A stretch of DNA of 64,000 bases from Listeria monocytogenes (GTDB lineage Bacteria > Bacillota > Bacilli > Lactobacillales > Listeriaceae), in assembly GCF_013282665.1 (NCBI RefSeq), contig NZ_CP054041.1:1312501-1376500 (forward strand), in the 5' to 3' direction. The notes under the pieces are model-generated. The model saw nothing but the letters and a program-made list of their open reading frames with translations, did not search any database and was not told where the DNA came from. The first letter of the stretch is position 1. Each line of letters starts with the position of its first letter. A program made the position numbers and the translations under genes. Of this stretch, positions 8,469 to 16,585 are shown one piece after another.

Positions 8469-8753
8469 ATGAGTGAAATAAAAGTTAAAGAAGCAACATT
8501 AAAAAAACACGCGACAAAGTTAGAATCCAAAGGCAAATCAACCGAATATTTACCAATGAAAGGTGGCAATATGGCCTATAGCCAAGCCAATTCCATCAAC
8601 CATTTTCGAACAGCACTGTTTGATTTGGTAGACGCGGTGGACAATTTTCAAGGTGTGGTAGGAACGGATGTCAAAAGATTGAAAGAATTAGGCGCATCAT
8701 TTACTCGCAAAGACCAAGAGCTTGAACGGAGCATGGGATTGGGAGGTAAATAA
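8469..8753 (+). CDS. Small helical type VII secretion helper (TIGR04197 / DUF3130-like)
   Basis: The 94-residue all-alpha protein lies first in an LXG toxin locus. Its pattern (central segment SQANSINHFRTALFDLVDAV, polar C-terminus) resembles the TIGR04197/DUF3130 family. Proteins of that kind bind the N-terminal LXG domain of a downstream toxin and guide it to the type VIIb secretion machine. The family assignment rests on context, size and helical pattern. It has an A+G-rich ribosome site (GATGAGGCG). The next gene starts immediately after its stop. Confidence 0.7.
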   Translation: MSEIKVKEATLKKHATKLESKGKSTEYLPMKGGNMAYSQANSINHFRTALFDLVDAVDNFQGVVGTDVKRLKELGASFTRKDQELERSMGLGGK

Positions 8754-9122
8754 ATGGGTGTAAAGAGCCAGCAAATGGAGACACAACTGCAACTGCTGAA
8801 AAAAGAACAATCCGCGGCCGAAGATTTTTTGCAAGATTTACAACGACAACAAAATGAACAAGAGTGGTTAGCGGAAGATTTTGCACGTGTCCATCAAGAA
8901 GAACGGGAGTCGCTGGAGCTTCTGCGCGAAGTTTGGCAAGGCGCAGAATCAAGAAGTTTCGGCTACTATTTGGCAGATCTACAGGAAGAAGAAAAACAGA
9001 AGTGGCATAAAAAAATCCAAGCAAATGAAGAGGAATGCCAGCAAAAAATCACCGCTTGCCAAAAAAACATCTACCAATTAGAAAATCAACAACAAGATTT
9101 ACAAAAGGAGTTGTTACAGTGA
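8754..9122 (+). CDS. Coiled-coil LXG accessory protein (DUF5082-like)
   Basis: This 122-residue protein, very rich in Gln, Glu and Lys, is predicted to form two long helices, with a WQG turn (REVWQGAESRSF, residues about 60-70) like the WXG hairpin. The size, order and coiled-coil nature match the DUF5082 family (B. subtilis YwqH type) encoded next to LXG toxins. Such helpers bind the toxin's targeting domain before secretion. Its TGA overlaps the GTG start of the toxin gene (GTGA), so translation is coupled. Confidence 0.72.
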   Translation: MGVKSQQMETQLQLLKKEQSAAEDFLQDLQRQQNEQEWLAEDFARVHQEERESLELLREVWQGAESRSFGYYLADLQEEEKQKWHKKIQANEEECQQKITACQKNIYQLENQQQDLQKELLQ

Positions 9123-10426
9123 GCCGAATTGACATCGGAGAAATACAAACCTTTGCGCACCAACTACATACAGCCAATGAAGCGGGAAGAAAAAGCATTA
9201 AAGACATCAAAAACGCCGTAGAAAACTATACCGAAGACGGCAGTTTAAAAGGAAAAGCGGTTGTTGTGTCAAAAAATTATTACCAAATGACTTATTTCCC
9301 TTTATGTGATGCGATAATCGAAGCCATGAACGAAAGCGAAGAACGATTAGCGCAATATATAGCCGATTTTCACGCCCAAGTGGACGGTTCGGCTGATGCA
9401 AGAATTGATGCGGACGGCTTATACGAGCTCGGGAAAATGATTGATCGCATCGAAGCGAAAAAAGAAGCACTAGCCCAGCGAATGAATACGGGAACGGAAG
9501 GGCAGATGCAGAGTTATCGTTCCCAGCTAAGCATCGCCTACAAACAGGAAAATATCTTAGAAAAATATTTGGCTTTTGAACAAAGTCATGGCAGTTTTTT
9601 TGATAATTTAACCGATTTAGTCCAAGGAATTCAGCAGACTATTCGCGAACTCCAGTCGAACATTCAATTTAACAGTAAAACGGGCACCTATGATATGAGC
9701 AAATTGAATTTCACCACCGTGACCCGGATGCGAAACGCCTTAGGAAAAGCGCTAAAAAACAACGAAACAACATTCAATTTTGACGAATATCAAAAAACGT
9801 ACCGTGGTCAAATGTGGGTGCTAATGAAAAATGGTATAGTAGACGTAGAAGCAACGAACGCGTATAATGCCGCTGTGCTTAACGGGGAATTACCACATGA
9901 AAGCAATGAAGCGCAAGAAGAAGCCGAGTTGTTGCAGGCAGTTATTCAATCGGTGAAAAAAGGAAGAGACCCGGTTACTGGGCAAGAAATAAGTAAAGCG
10001 CAAGGGTTTGGTATTATAAGTGGTCTTGTTTTCCGTTATACTGTTGGAGGTTATAAAGGGAAGAAGTTCAAGATTCCTAAAGCTTGGTTAAATAGAAGAA
10101 AGAAAGCCAGAGAAGGTCATATAAAATCTGATAATATAAAATTTGGAAGTTCTGTTAAATCTACAAAAAAAGTAAATAATCAGATGAAGAAACGTGGTTG
10201 GAGTGAAGAATCAGTAAAAAGTGTGGTTGACCATCCGCATACAACAAGAAAGAGTGGCAATAAAGCTACTGGAAATGATGCCACCGTATTTTATGACAAA
10301 GATGGTTCATATGTAATTATTGATGACAAAACAAAGGAAATTGTTCAAATCAGTGATAAGTTTGATAAAAACTGGGTGCCTGATGCTGGAATAGCCGATC
10401 CTTACAAACCTAAAGGAGGAGAATAA
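9119..10426 (+). CDS. LXG-domain polymorphic toxin with colicin-E5-like tRNase C-terminus
   Basis: The 435-residue protein begins at GTG 9119 (AAAGGAG 8 nt upstream, overlapping the previous stop); an opening at 9035 in another gene's frame is rejected. Residues about 1-210 form the helical LXG domain used for type VIIb export. Around residue 284 the DPVTGQEIS motif marks the usual junction between the conserved N-part and a swappable toxin module. The tail (about 352-428) reads RGWSEESVKSVVDHP ... DATVFYDKDGSYVIIDD ... IVQISDKFDKNW. This matches the colicin E5 ribonuclease family, which cuts tRNAs at queuosine-type anticodons (Tyr, His, Asn, Asp). The presumed role is contact- or secretion-dependent killing of competing bacteria. 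The next gene is the candidate immunity gene. The E5 call is by pattern recognition, not a search. Confidence 0.8.
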   Translation: MSRIDIGEIQTFAHQLHTANEAGRKSIKDIKNAVENYTEDGSLKGKAVVVSKNYYQMTYFPLCDAIIEAMNESEERLAQYIADFHAQVDGSADARIDADGLYELGKMIDRIEAKKEALAQRMNTGTEGQMQSYRSQLSIAYKQENILEKYLAFEQSHGSFFDNLTDLVQGIQQTIRELQSNIQFNSKTGTYDMSKLNFTTVTRMRNALGKALKNNETTFNFDEYQKTYRGQMWVLMKNGIVDVEATNAYNAAVLNGELPHESNEAQEEAELLQAVIQSVKKGRDPVTGQEISKAQGFGIISGLVFRYTVGGYKGKKFKIPKAWLNRRKKAREGHIKSDNIKFGSSVKSTKKVNNQMKKRGWSEESVKSVVDHPHTTRKSGNKATGNDATVFYDKDGSYVIIDDKTKEIVQISDKFDKNWVPDAGIADPYKPKGGE

Positions 10427-10430
10427 TAAG

Positions 10431-10874
10431 TTGGAAGAACAAGAAATCATTGAAAAAGTAGAAATCTTGCCAAATAATTTTAGTGAAAATGACAGTATTT
10501 ATATATCACAAGAAAACATTAAAAATTTGGTTTTATTTTCAAAAGAAAATCAAACAGTTTTAGAATTGTTGATTACTCCTTTTCTAATTTGTGTAAATAG
10601 TGGGTTAAAATATGAGTTACATTATTATGAAATTTCAATAGAAATTAGTGAAAATGATACAGAAATTATAGGTTTTCCTTTTGGAAATAAGCTACCAAAA
10701 GAAATTACAGATAATATTTCTCCTAAACTTTTTGTAAGAAGAGAAGATTATTCAGCTTTTGAGAATTTTTTAAGTCAGTATTTTAATGCAATGAAGAACA
10801 TGGAATTTGCAGATGATAAACAGGCTATAGGTATGATTGAACATGGTGCAACCTTATTCTACGAAGTATTATAA
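10431..10874 (+). CDS. Candidate immunity protein for the LXG-E5 toxin
   Basis: This 147-residue acidic protein has no signal peptide or membrane helix and is AT-rich compared with the toxin's N-terminal half. The TTG start follows AAAGGAGG by about 11 nt and lies 4 nt after the toxin stop. I do not recognise its family. Position and acidity fit a cytosolic inhibitor that neutralises a basic nuclease domain before export. The function is inferred from context only. Confidence 0.6.
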   Translation: MEEQEIIEKVEILPNNFSENDSIYISQENIKNLVLFSKENQTVLELLITPFLICVNSGLKYELHYYEISIEISENDTEIIGFPFGNKLPKEITDNISPKLFVRREDYSAFENFLSQYFNAMKNMEFADDKQAIGMIEHGATLFYEVL

Positions 10875-10936
10875 TTTTAGATTCTAAAGAGCTAGTATTG
10901 TCATTATCTCTGACCATTTTTGAAATATATCTTTAA

Positions 10937-11236
10937 AACTTTTTAGCAACAGAAAGGATAATAAATTTCGTACATAAAAACGATAAACTTTCCCGCCCCA
11001 AGAAAGCCAGTGGAGCTGATATAGCGGCTGATGTAGCTAAAAGTAAAGGTGGCGTTACTTTAGAATCAACAATAGGAAATAAAAATATTGAAATGCCAGA
11101 CTGGGATTTTAATAATCCTGAGTCAATGAAAGCATGGGATTTGGTTTCTGGCTCTTATGTAGAACAAGTTTCTGGTGAAGTTCGTGCAGTAGTTGGTAAG
11201 GTATTCTATTATCTGATTGGTGTCGTTAGTAAATAA
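10937..11236 (+). pseudogene. Orphan C-terminal toxin module without a start codon
   Basis: A frame open for about 99 codons ends at TAA 11236 but has no usable start; its first Met is deep inside, with no ribosome site. The translation includes KLSRPKKASGADIAADVAK, KGGVTLESTIGNK and SGSYVEQVSGEVRAVVGKVF. This composition and the compact basic start resemble the exchangeable C-terminal modules of polymorphic toxins. It sits directly after the toxin-immunity pair, where displaced tails are commonly left after module replacement. Its catalytic family was not identified. Confidence 0.6.
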
Positions 11237-11281
11237 GATACACGCTTACTTGCAAAGATAGGATTTAATAATTTATAAATC

Positions 11282-11320
11282 AAAAAGCCAGCATTTTTTA
11301 AAATTGCTGGCTTTTTCCAA
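11282..11320. terminator. Bidirectional terminator
   Basis: AAAAAGCCAGCA and TGCTGGCTTTTT form a strong stem flanked by A and T runs. It serves both the LXG locus and the convergent minus-strand gene. Confidence 0.85.
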
Positions 11321-11329
11321 ACTGGCGAA

Positions 11330-12985
11330 TTACTTCTCCACCCGAATAAACTTATAACTATAAGGCGAACCAAAAGCATGTTTCTGCACGCCCGTAATAT
11401 CCGTACGTTGCAACACTGCTGTTTGATGTTGATAAAGTGGTAAAATCGCCGCGTCATCATCAAGTAGAACTTTCTCAGAAGCTACGAACGCATTCCAACG
11501 TTCTTCTGGTTTCGTCGCAAGTGTTGTATCAGTCGATTTTACAAGTTTATCATAAGCGGGGCTGTTGTAGCTCATATGGTTATTAAAGTAATCGGATAAG
11601 AATAAACTACTATATGTCCACGGATCCTTAAAATCAGGCATCCAAGCAGCCAGTGACAAGTCATAATTACCATCAGAAGTTAGCTGTGTCGCGCTCTTTG
11701 CAGGCATATTTTTCACTTTAATCGTCACACCTGGTAAATTATCTTCAAACTGCGCTTTCAAATAAGCAAAAATGGTTTTCGTTGTTTCTTGGTCATCGCC
11801 GAGAAGTTCAATTGTTACTTTGTCAGTGCCAAGTTCTTTTTGTGCTTGTTTCCAATATTTTAAAGCTTCTTCTTTGTTATAAACTAAATGGTCACCGCTA
11901 TCTGTACGGAAATCAGCGCCCGTTGTTGGGTTTTGGACGAAATCTTTTGGAAGAAGTCCGTTCGCTGGGAAGGAACCGTCACCGAGAATGCGGTCCGTTA
12001 GTTGTTTCTTATCGACAGCTAAATTAAGCGCATGACGCAAGGAATTGTTCGCAAGTGGAGTCGCTTTACCGTCGCGTTTTTGATTCATGCGCAAGTAACT
12101 GATGAGCGCATCTTTTTCCGTTTGGAAATCTTTCTTGTCTTTGTATTGTTTCGCAAAATCGCCTGAAAGTGGCACGCGGTCAGCTTCGTTTGTATTATAA
12201 AGGTTCACGCCGGCGTTAATATCTTTCGCAACTTGCACATCAATTTCATTTACTTTGACATTATCTTTGTCCCAATATTGGTCGTTTTTCGCGTATGTCC
12301 ATTTATTCGTAATGTTGCCGCCCCAATCCTTCATAACAAAAGGACCATTGTACAAAGTGTGCGCACTATCTGTTCCGTATTTGTCGCCTTGTTTTTTCAC
12401 AAAGCTTTCTTTTTGTGGGAAAAATGTTTCAAAAGAAAGAAGTGAAATGAAGTAGGGAACTGGTTTTTTAAGTGTGATTTCAAGCGTTGTTGGGTCAGTC
12501 GCAACGACGCCAAGGTCAGTTATAGGTAATTTGCCTTCATTGATTTCAGTAGCGTTTTTAATCGAATCTTTGAAAAGCGCGGAGTACCCAGGTGCGGTTT
12601 TTGGATCAACGGCACGGCGCCACGCGTAGACGAAATCATCAGCGGTTACTTGAGAACCATCGGACCATTTCGCGTTTTTCTTTAATTTAATGGTGTATTT
12701 CGTTTGGTCAGCACTAATTTCTGGCATTCCATCAGCAACCCCAGGAACAAAGTTATCTTTTTGATCAAGTGTGTATAATCCCTCGAAGACTTGGTTTTGT
12801 GCGGTAAAGCTAGCAAAGTCTTCCTCAGCTGTCGTATTTAAAGTCAGTAATTCACTGGTTTCAAGAAATTTAATTTTGTCCGGGGAAGTTTTTGTCGCCG
12901 ATTTTTCATTGTTATTTCCGCAAGCTGTAAGTAAAAGTACTGTCAAAATGGCAAAAATAGGCAATGTTTTCTTTAAAAAATGCAT
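11330..12985 (-). CDS. Oligopeptide-binding lipoprotein (OppA-type)
   Basis: The 551-residue family 5 solute-binding protein corresponds to Lmo0152. Its lipoprotein signal has lipobox LLTACG. The body shows KKNAKWSDGSQVTADDFVYAWRRA, GYSALFKD and YNGPFVMKDW, all typical of OppA-like proteins that capture extracellular oligopeptides. ATG 12985 is used because GGGGAG precedes it and the signal peptide starts there; the 21 residues added by a start at 13048 would bury the signal. No permease or ATPase genes adjoin, so it probably works with a transporter encoded elsewhere (for example Opp) as an alternative receptor. Confidence 0.88.
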   Translation of the reverse strand: MHFLKKTLPIFAILTVLLLTACGNNNEKSATKTSPDKIKFLETSELLTLNTTAEEDFASFTAQNQVFEGLYTLDQKDNFVPGVADGMPEISADQTKYTIKLKKNAKWSDGSQVTADDFVYAWRRAVDPKTAPGYSALFKDSIKNATEINEGKLPITDLGVVATDPTTLEITLKKPVPYFISLLSFETFFPQKESFVKKQGDKYGTDSAHTLYNGPFVMKDWGGNITNKWTYAKNDQYWDKDNVKVNEIDVQVAKDINAGVNLYNTNEADRVPLSGDFAKQYKDKKDFQTEKDALISYLRMNQKRDGKATPLANNSLRHALNLAVDKKQLTDRILGDGSFPANGLLPKDFVQNPTTGADFRTDSGDHLVYNKEEALKYWKQAQKELGTDKVTIELLGDDQETTKTIFAYLKAQFEDNLPGVTIKVKNMPAKSATQLTSDGNYDLSLAAWMPDFKDPWTYSSLFLSDYFNNHMSYNSPAYDKLVKSTDTTLATKPEERWNAFVASEKVLLDDDAAILPLYQHQTAVLQRTDITGVQKHAFGSPYSYKFIRVEK

Positions 12986-13073
12986 GGTTTTCTCCCCTTC
13001 TATCTGTGTATTTATCGTTATTATAAGTATTCCGATAAGATAAGTCAAGTTAATGATTCGGTGAAAAAACTGC

Positions 13074-13102
13074 TTGACGCAAAAATAATCCCATGATAAG
13101 AT
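13074..13102 (+). promoter_or_regulatory. Sigma-A promoter of the zinc uptake operon
   Basis: TTGACG (13074-13079) and TAAGAT (13097-13102) are spaced by 17 bp. Zur-type sites lie just downstream. Confidence 0.65.
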
Positions 13103-13177
13103 ATTTTGTGCAAATAAGAATGATTACGTTTTGCGACGCGCAATCATAATTTACATAGTGCAACTTTAAGTTTTAAA

Positions 13178-13192
13178 TCGTAATCATTACGA
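13178..13192. promoter_or_regulatory. Perfect Zur box, with a weaker copy at 13115-13129
   Basis: TCGTAATCATTACGA is an exact 7-1-7 Zur operator as in Bacillus. A degenerate copy at 13115-13129 keeps the GATTACG half. Both lie between the promoter and the zinA start, so zinc-loaded Zur should block elongation or initiation. Confidence 0.85.
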
Positions 13193-13208
13193 AAAAAGGA
13201 GAGATAAT

Positions 13209-14153
13209 ATGAAGAAATGGGCGTTTTTAGTTGTAACGGTATTAGCATTTGTCTTAGTCTTGGCAGGATGCGGCGCTAACGGTGCTGATAAGGTAAGCGG
13301 GGATAAAGACAAACTTAAAGTAGTGACAACTTTTTATCCAATGTATGATTTTACCAAAAATGTAGCGGGGGATAATGCTTCCATTGAAATGTTGATTGAT
13401 GCGGGGACAGAGCCGCATGATTACGAGCCAAGCGCAAAGGATATTGCCAAAATCGAGGCGGCTGATGTTTTCGTTTATAACAGTGAAGACATGGAAACTT
13501 GGGTGCCGAGCGTACTTAAAAGCTTAGATTCGAAAAAATTAACCGTGATTGATGCGAGTAAAGGAATCGAGCTAGTAGAGGGTACCGAAGAAGAAGACCA
13601 TGATCATGAGCATGAAGAAGGACATCATCATGAACACGATCCCCACGTATGGCTAAGCCCAGTCCTTGCTGAACAAGAAGTGACTAATATCCAAAACGGT
13701 CTTACAAAAGCAGATAAAAAAAATGCAGATACATACAAAAAGAACGCAGAAGCCTATAAAGAGAAATTAAAAACACTCGACAACAAATTTAAAACAGCTT
13801 TTAAAGGAGCAAAACAACGCGATTTTGTAACTCAACATGCCGCTTTCCAATATTTAGCAAACGAATATGATTTGCATCAAGTGGCAATCGCCGGTCTTTC
13901 ACCTGACCAAGAACCAAGCCCAGCACGATTAGCGGAATTACAAAAATACGTGAAAGAAAATAACATCAGCACCATTTATTTTGAAGAAGTAGCTTCACCA
14001 AAAGTCGCAGAAACACTTGCTAACGAAACTGGTGCAAAATTAGAAGTATTAAGCCCAATCGAAGGAATTACGGATAAAGAACAGAAAAAAGGCATGGATT
14101 ATATAGCTTATATGGAACAAAACTTACAAGCCTTGCAAAAAACAATTAAATAA
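13209..14153 (+). CDS. zinA: Zinc ABC transporter substrate-binding lipoprotein
   Basis: This 314-residue cluster 9 (ZnuA/AdcA) metal-binding lipoprotein has lipobox LAGCG. A His/Asp/Glu-rich flexible loop of ZnuA-type zinc receptors lies at about residues 120-146, followed by DPHVWLSP, a conserved zinc-ligand segment. Further ligands are expected at the TQHAAFQYLA histidine and in the C-terminal domain. It delivers Zn2+ to the permease encoded downstream and matches Lmo0153 (ZinA). It is first in a three-gene operon under a perfect Zur box, so it should be induced by zinc starvation. The ribosome site is AAAGGAGAG. Confidence 0.94.
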   Translation: MKKWAFLVVTVLAFVLVLAGCGANGADKVSGDKDKLKVVTTFYPMYDFTKNVAGDNASIEMLIDAGTEPHDYEPSAKDIAKIEAADVFVYNSEDMETWVPSVLKSLDSKKLTVIDASKGIELVEGTEEEDHDHEHEEGHHHEHDPHVWLSPVLAEQEVTNIQNGLTKADKKNADTYKKNAEAYKEKLKTLDNKFKTAFKGAKQRDFVTQHAAFQYLANEYDLHQVAIAGLSPDQEPSPARLAELQKYVKENNISTIYFEEVASPKVAETLANETGAKLEVLSPIEGITDKEQKKGMDYIAYMEQNLQALQKTIK

Positions 14154-14166
14154 GGAAGCGATAAAA

Positions 14167-14871
14167 GTGAAATATATTGATATAGCCAATATTGGTTTTA
14201 AATACGAATCCGAGCCAGTACTTGAAAACATTTCTTTTCAAGTGAGTGCGGGAGAATTTATTATACTAACAGGAGAAAACGGAGCAGCTAAATCAACACT
14301 GCTCCGTATTATTTTGGGCATTTTACAACCGGATAAAGGTTCCGTGACTTTTGCCAAAAAGAACGCAGATGGCGGGCGACTTTTGACAGGTTATGTACCA
14401 CAACAAATAGCTTCATTTAACGCCGGATTTCCTAGTACGGTCCTCGAATTAGTAAGGTCAGGTCGTTTTCCAAATGGTAAGTGGTTCAAACGGCTGACGG
14501 CAAAAGACCATGCGCATGTCGAAAAAGCACTTAAATCCGTCGAAATGTGGGATTATCGTCATAAACGTATTGGTGAGCTATCAGGTGGACAAAAACAACG
14601 GATTTGCCTGGCTCGAATGTTTGCAACAGATCCAGATATATTAATTTTGGATGAACCGCAAACGGCAATGGATAAACAAAGTAAAATCCGTTTTTATGAT
14701 TTATTAAGGCATGAAGCACAAGTACATGGTAAAGCGATTTTAATGGTAACCCATGATGGTGAAGAGATGGAAGATTTTGTCGATAAGCATATTCGCCTTA
14801 TTAGAAAGGAGGATGTGTCATGGAAATGTTTCTCTATGGATTTATGCAAAGAGCCTTCCAAGCATCAATGA
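14167..14871 (+). CDS. zinC: Zinc ABC transporter ATP-binding protein
   Basis: The 234-residue ATPase of the ZnuC/AdcC family energises zinc import. The Walker A region reads GENGAAKST, with Ala in place of the usual Gly before the Lys, a substitution I recall from Firmicute zinc ATPases. The signature is LSGGQKQR and Walker B is ILILDEPQ, with the switch His in VTHD. It starts with GTG and overlaps the downstream permease gene by about 50 bp, so the two are tightly coupled. Corresponds to lmo0154. Confidence 0.93.
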   Translation: MKYIDIANIGFKYESEPVLENISFQVSAGEFIILTGENGAAKSTLLRIILGILQPDKGSVTFAKKNADGGRLLTGYVPQQIASFNAGFPSTVLELVRSGRFPNGKWFKRLTAKDHAHVEKALKSVEMWDYRHKRIGELSGGQKQRICLARMFATDPDILILDEPQTAMDKQSKIRFYDLLRHEAQVHGKAILMVTHDGEEMEDFVDKHIRLIRKEDVSWKCFSMDLCKEPSKHQ

Positions 14872-15626
14872 TAATTGCTATTATTGCACCACTTTTAGGA
14901 GTTTTCTTGATTATCCGAAGGCAGTCGCTTATGGCGGATACACTTTCGCATGTGTCACTTGCAGGGGTGGCTTTTGGGTTGGTTTTAAATGTGAATCCCA
15001 GTGTGACAACGCTTATTGTAGTAGTTATTGCGGCGCTTGGAATTGAGTATTTGCGAGGGGTTTATGCAACTTATTCAGAGTTGTCCATTGCGATACTAAT
15101 GGCTGGTGGACTTGCTGTGGCGTTAGTTCTGATGAGTTTAGATCAAGGCGGAATTACAACCAGCGTGCAGCAATACTTATTTGGTTCGATTGTAACAATC
15201 AGTAAGGAGCAAGTGCAGCTGTTGGTAATTTTAGGGGTAGCTATCGTAGTATTGTTCTTAGTGTTTAAAAGGTTTATGTTTGTACTTACTTTTAGTGAGG
15301 ATGTTGCAGTTGCAGAAGGAGTTCCTGTGCGTTTGATTTCGCTTTTATTCAGTGTAGTTACTGGTGTTGCAATCGCGGTTATTATGCCGATAGCCGGAGC
15401 ATTACTCGTGTCCGCGCTCATTATACTACCAGCTGCAATCGGTATGCGAATTTCAAAAGGGTTCCTGATGTGTGTTATTAGTGCAATTCTGATTGGCTTA
15501 GTAGGAATGTTTTCTGGACTAGTTTCTTCCTACCAACTAGGAACCCCACCTGGCGCAACAATTACCTTAATGTTTATCATTCTTTTCATTATTTCGACCT
15601 TTGCTTTAAAACTGATACGGAAATGA
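14820..15626 (+). CDS. zinB: Zinc ABC transporter permease
   Basis: This 268-residue protein has eight or nine predicted transmembrane helices and belongs to the ABC-3 (ZnuB/AdcB) family. The family signature near the N-terminus is present (RRQSLMADTLSHVSLAGVA), as is the cytoplasmic coupling segment. It forms the zinc channel with ZinA and ZinC. The ribosome site (AAAGGAGGA) lies inside zinC. Its stop is only a few bases from the stop of the convergent Crp/Fnr gene. Corresponds to lmo0155. Confidence 0.93.
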   Translation: MEMFLYGFMQRAFQASMIIAIIAPLLGVFLIIRRQSLMADTLSHVSLAGVAFGLVLNVNPSVTTLIVVVIAALGIEYLRGVYATYSELSIAILMAGGLAVALVLMSLDQGGITTSVQQYLFGSIVTISKEQVQLLVILGVAIVVLFLVFKRFMFVLTFSEDVAVAEGVPVRLISLLFSVVTGVAIAVIMPIAGALLVSALIILPAAIGMRISKGFLMCVISAILIGLVGMFSGLVSSYQLGTPPGATITLMFIILFIISTFALKLIRK

Positions 15627-15629
15627 TTT

Positions 15630-16310
15630 TTAGAACGATGTTTGACCATTTTGTATCATTGTATAAAGCTCTTGGTCATGAATAATCCAACTTTTTTCTT
15701 TCTTTTCAATCTGATTAGTTGTTTTGAGATGTTGTAAATCCTTGTAAAAGCAGCTTTTCGAAAGGTTGCTATAGGAAAGTAGGTGACTTGTTTTAATGGC
15801 TTGAGGCAATATTATCGCGCCATCATCACTTAGAACCCCATGTAACAAAGCCATATTTGAAAAGGTTGTTTTAAGTTTTTCAGAAGCCGGACTACTTGCC
15901 ATTAAGCTTTTAAAGTAAATGTGGGTAGTCTGGTTTTTCATAATGAAGAATTGAAAGCCGAAATTCTCAGGAAACATTGAAAGGAAATATTCCATATCTG
16001 TTTTCGAATATTTATATAAAGAACATCCAGAGAGTGTCTTAAAGGTAAAATCATTATTACTTTGATCGAGTAAAGAAAAATAGTTTAAAAACGTTCCTTT
16101 ACCCTCAATAGAATGGATTTGGGGGCGCTCTCGACCATCATTTAAAATCAAAGCAATATAGCCATCAACTACGAGATAAATATGATTATCTATATCAACT
16201 CTTTCTGTTAAGAGGCTGGTATTTTTTGGCACGTCTATTTGTTCATAAGATATTTTGCCTTCACGAGATAAACGAATAAATTCTTGGTAATTATACAAAG
16301 TATTTGACAT
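15630..16310 (-). CDS. Crp/Fnr-family transcription regulator (PrfA-like)
   Basis: The 226-residue protein has an N-terminal cyclic-nucleotide-binding-like beta-barrel (about 25-115, including VDGYIALILNDGRERPQIHSIEGKGTFLNYFSLL). A long dimerisation helix follows, then a C-terminal winged helix-turn-helix (about 165-215, SHLLSYSNLSKSCFYKDLQHL). Listeria has many such PrfA-related regulators. No Fe-S cysteine set or clear cAMP pocket is seen, so the signal is unknown. ATG 16310 is preferred over ATG 16340 because GGAG lies 7 nt upstream of it. Convergent with the zinc operon; no target is evident. Confidence 0.78.
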   Translation of the reverse strand: MSNTLYNYQEFIRLSREGKISYEQIDVPKNTSLLTERVDIDNHIYLVVDGYIALILNDGRERPQIHSIEGKGTFLNYFSLLDQSNNDFTFKTLSGCSLYKYSKTDMEYFLSMFPENFGFQFFIMKNQTTHIYFKSLMASSPASEKLKTTFSNMALLHGVLSDDGAIILPQAIKTSHLLSYSNLSKSCFYKDLQHLKTTNQIEKKEKSWIIHDQELYTMIQNGQTSF

Positions 16311-16585
16311 GACATTTCTCCAATCTTCTTTTGTAAACATAATTGTATCAGAATGTTAGAAACCTATTGTATGCAGAGTAGTAGTATTTTACGGATAAAT
16401 GTTTCTGAAATGTGAAATTTTTAAATCTTTACAAGTTCTTTTTTTGAATTAAAAGTGATTTATCTACTAGGGTGTGTTGGGGTTGTATCGTTTTATGTAA
16501 AAGTCCAAAATTAGTTCTTTTATCAAATTGATACGAACATAGGTTCTGTGTTATAATTCAACTGGATTATAAAGGAGGCTTATTG

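Noticed and set aside
8754..9122. Reading the 122-aa protein as a phage coiled-coil or tail component
   Set aside because: The order with the small helper and LXG toxin, and the overlapping GTGA, fit a type VII accessory; no phage genes are nearby.
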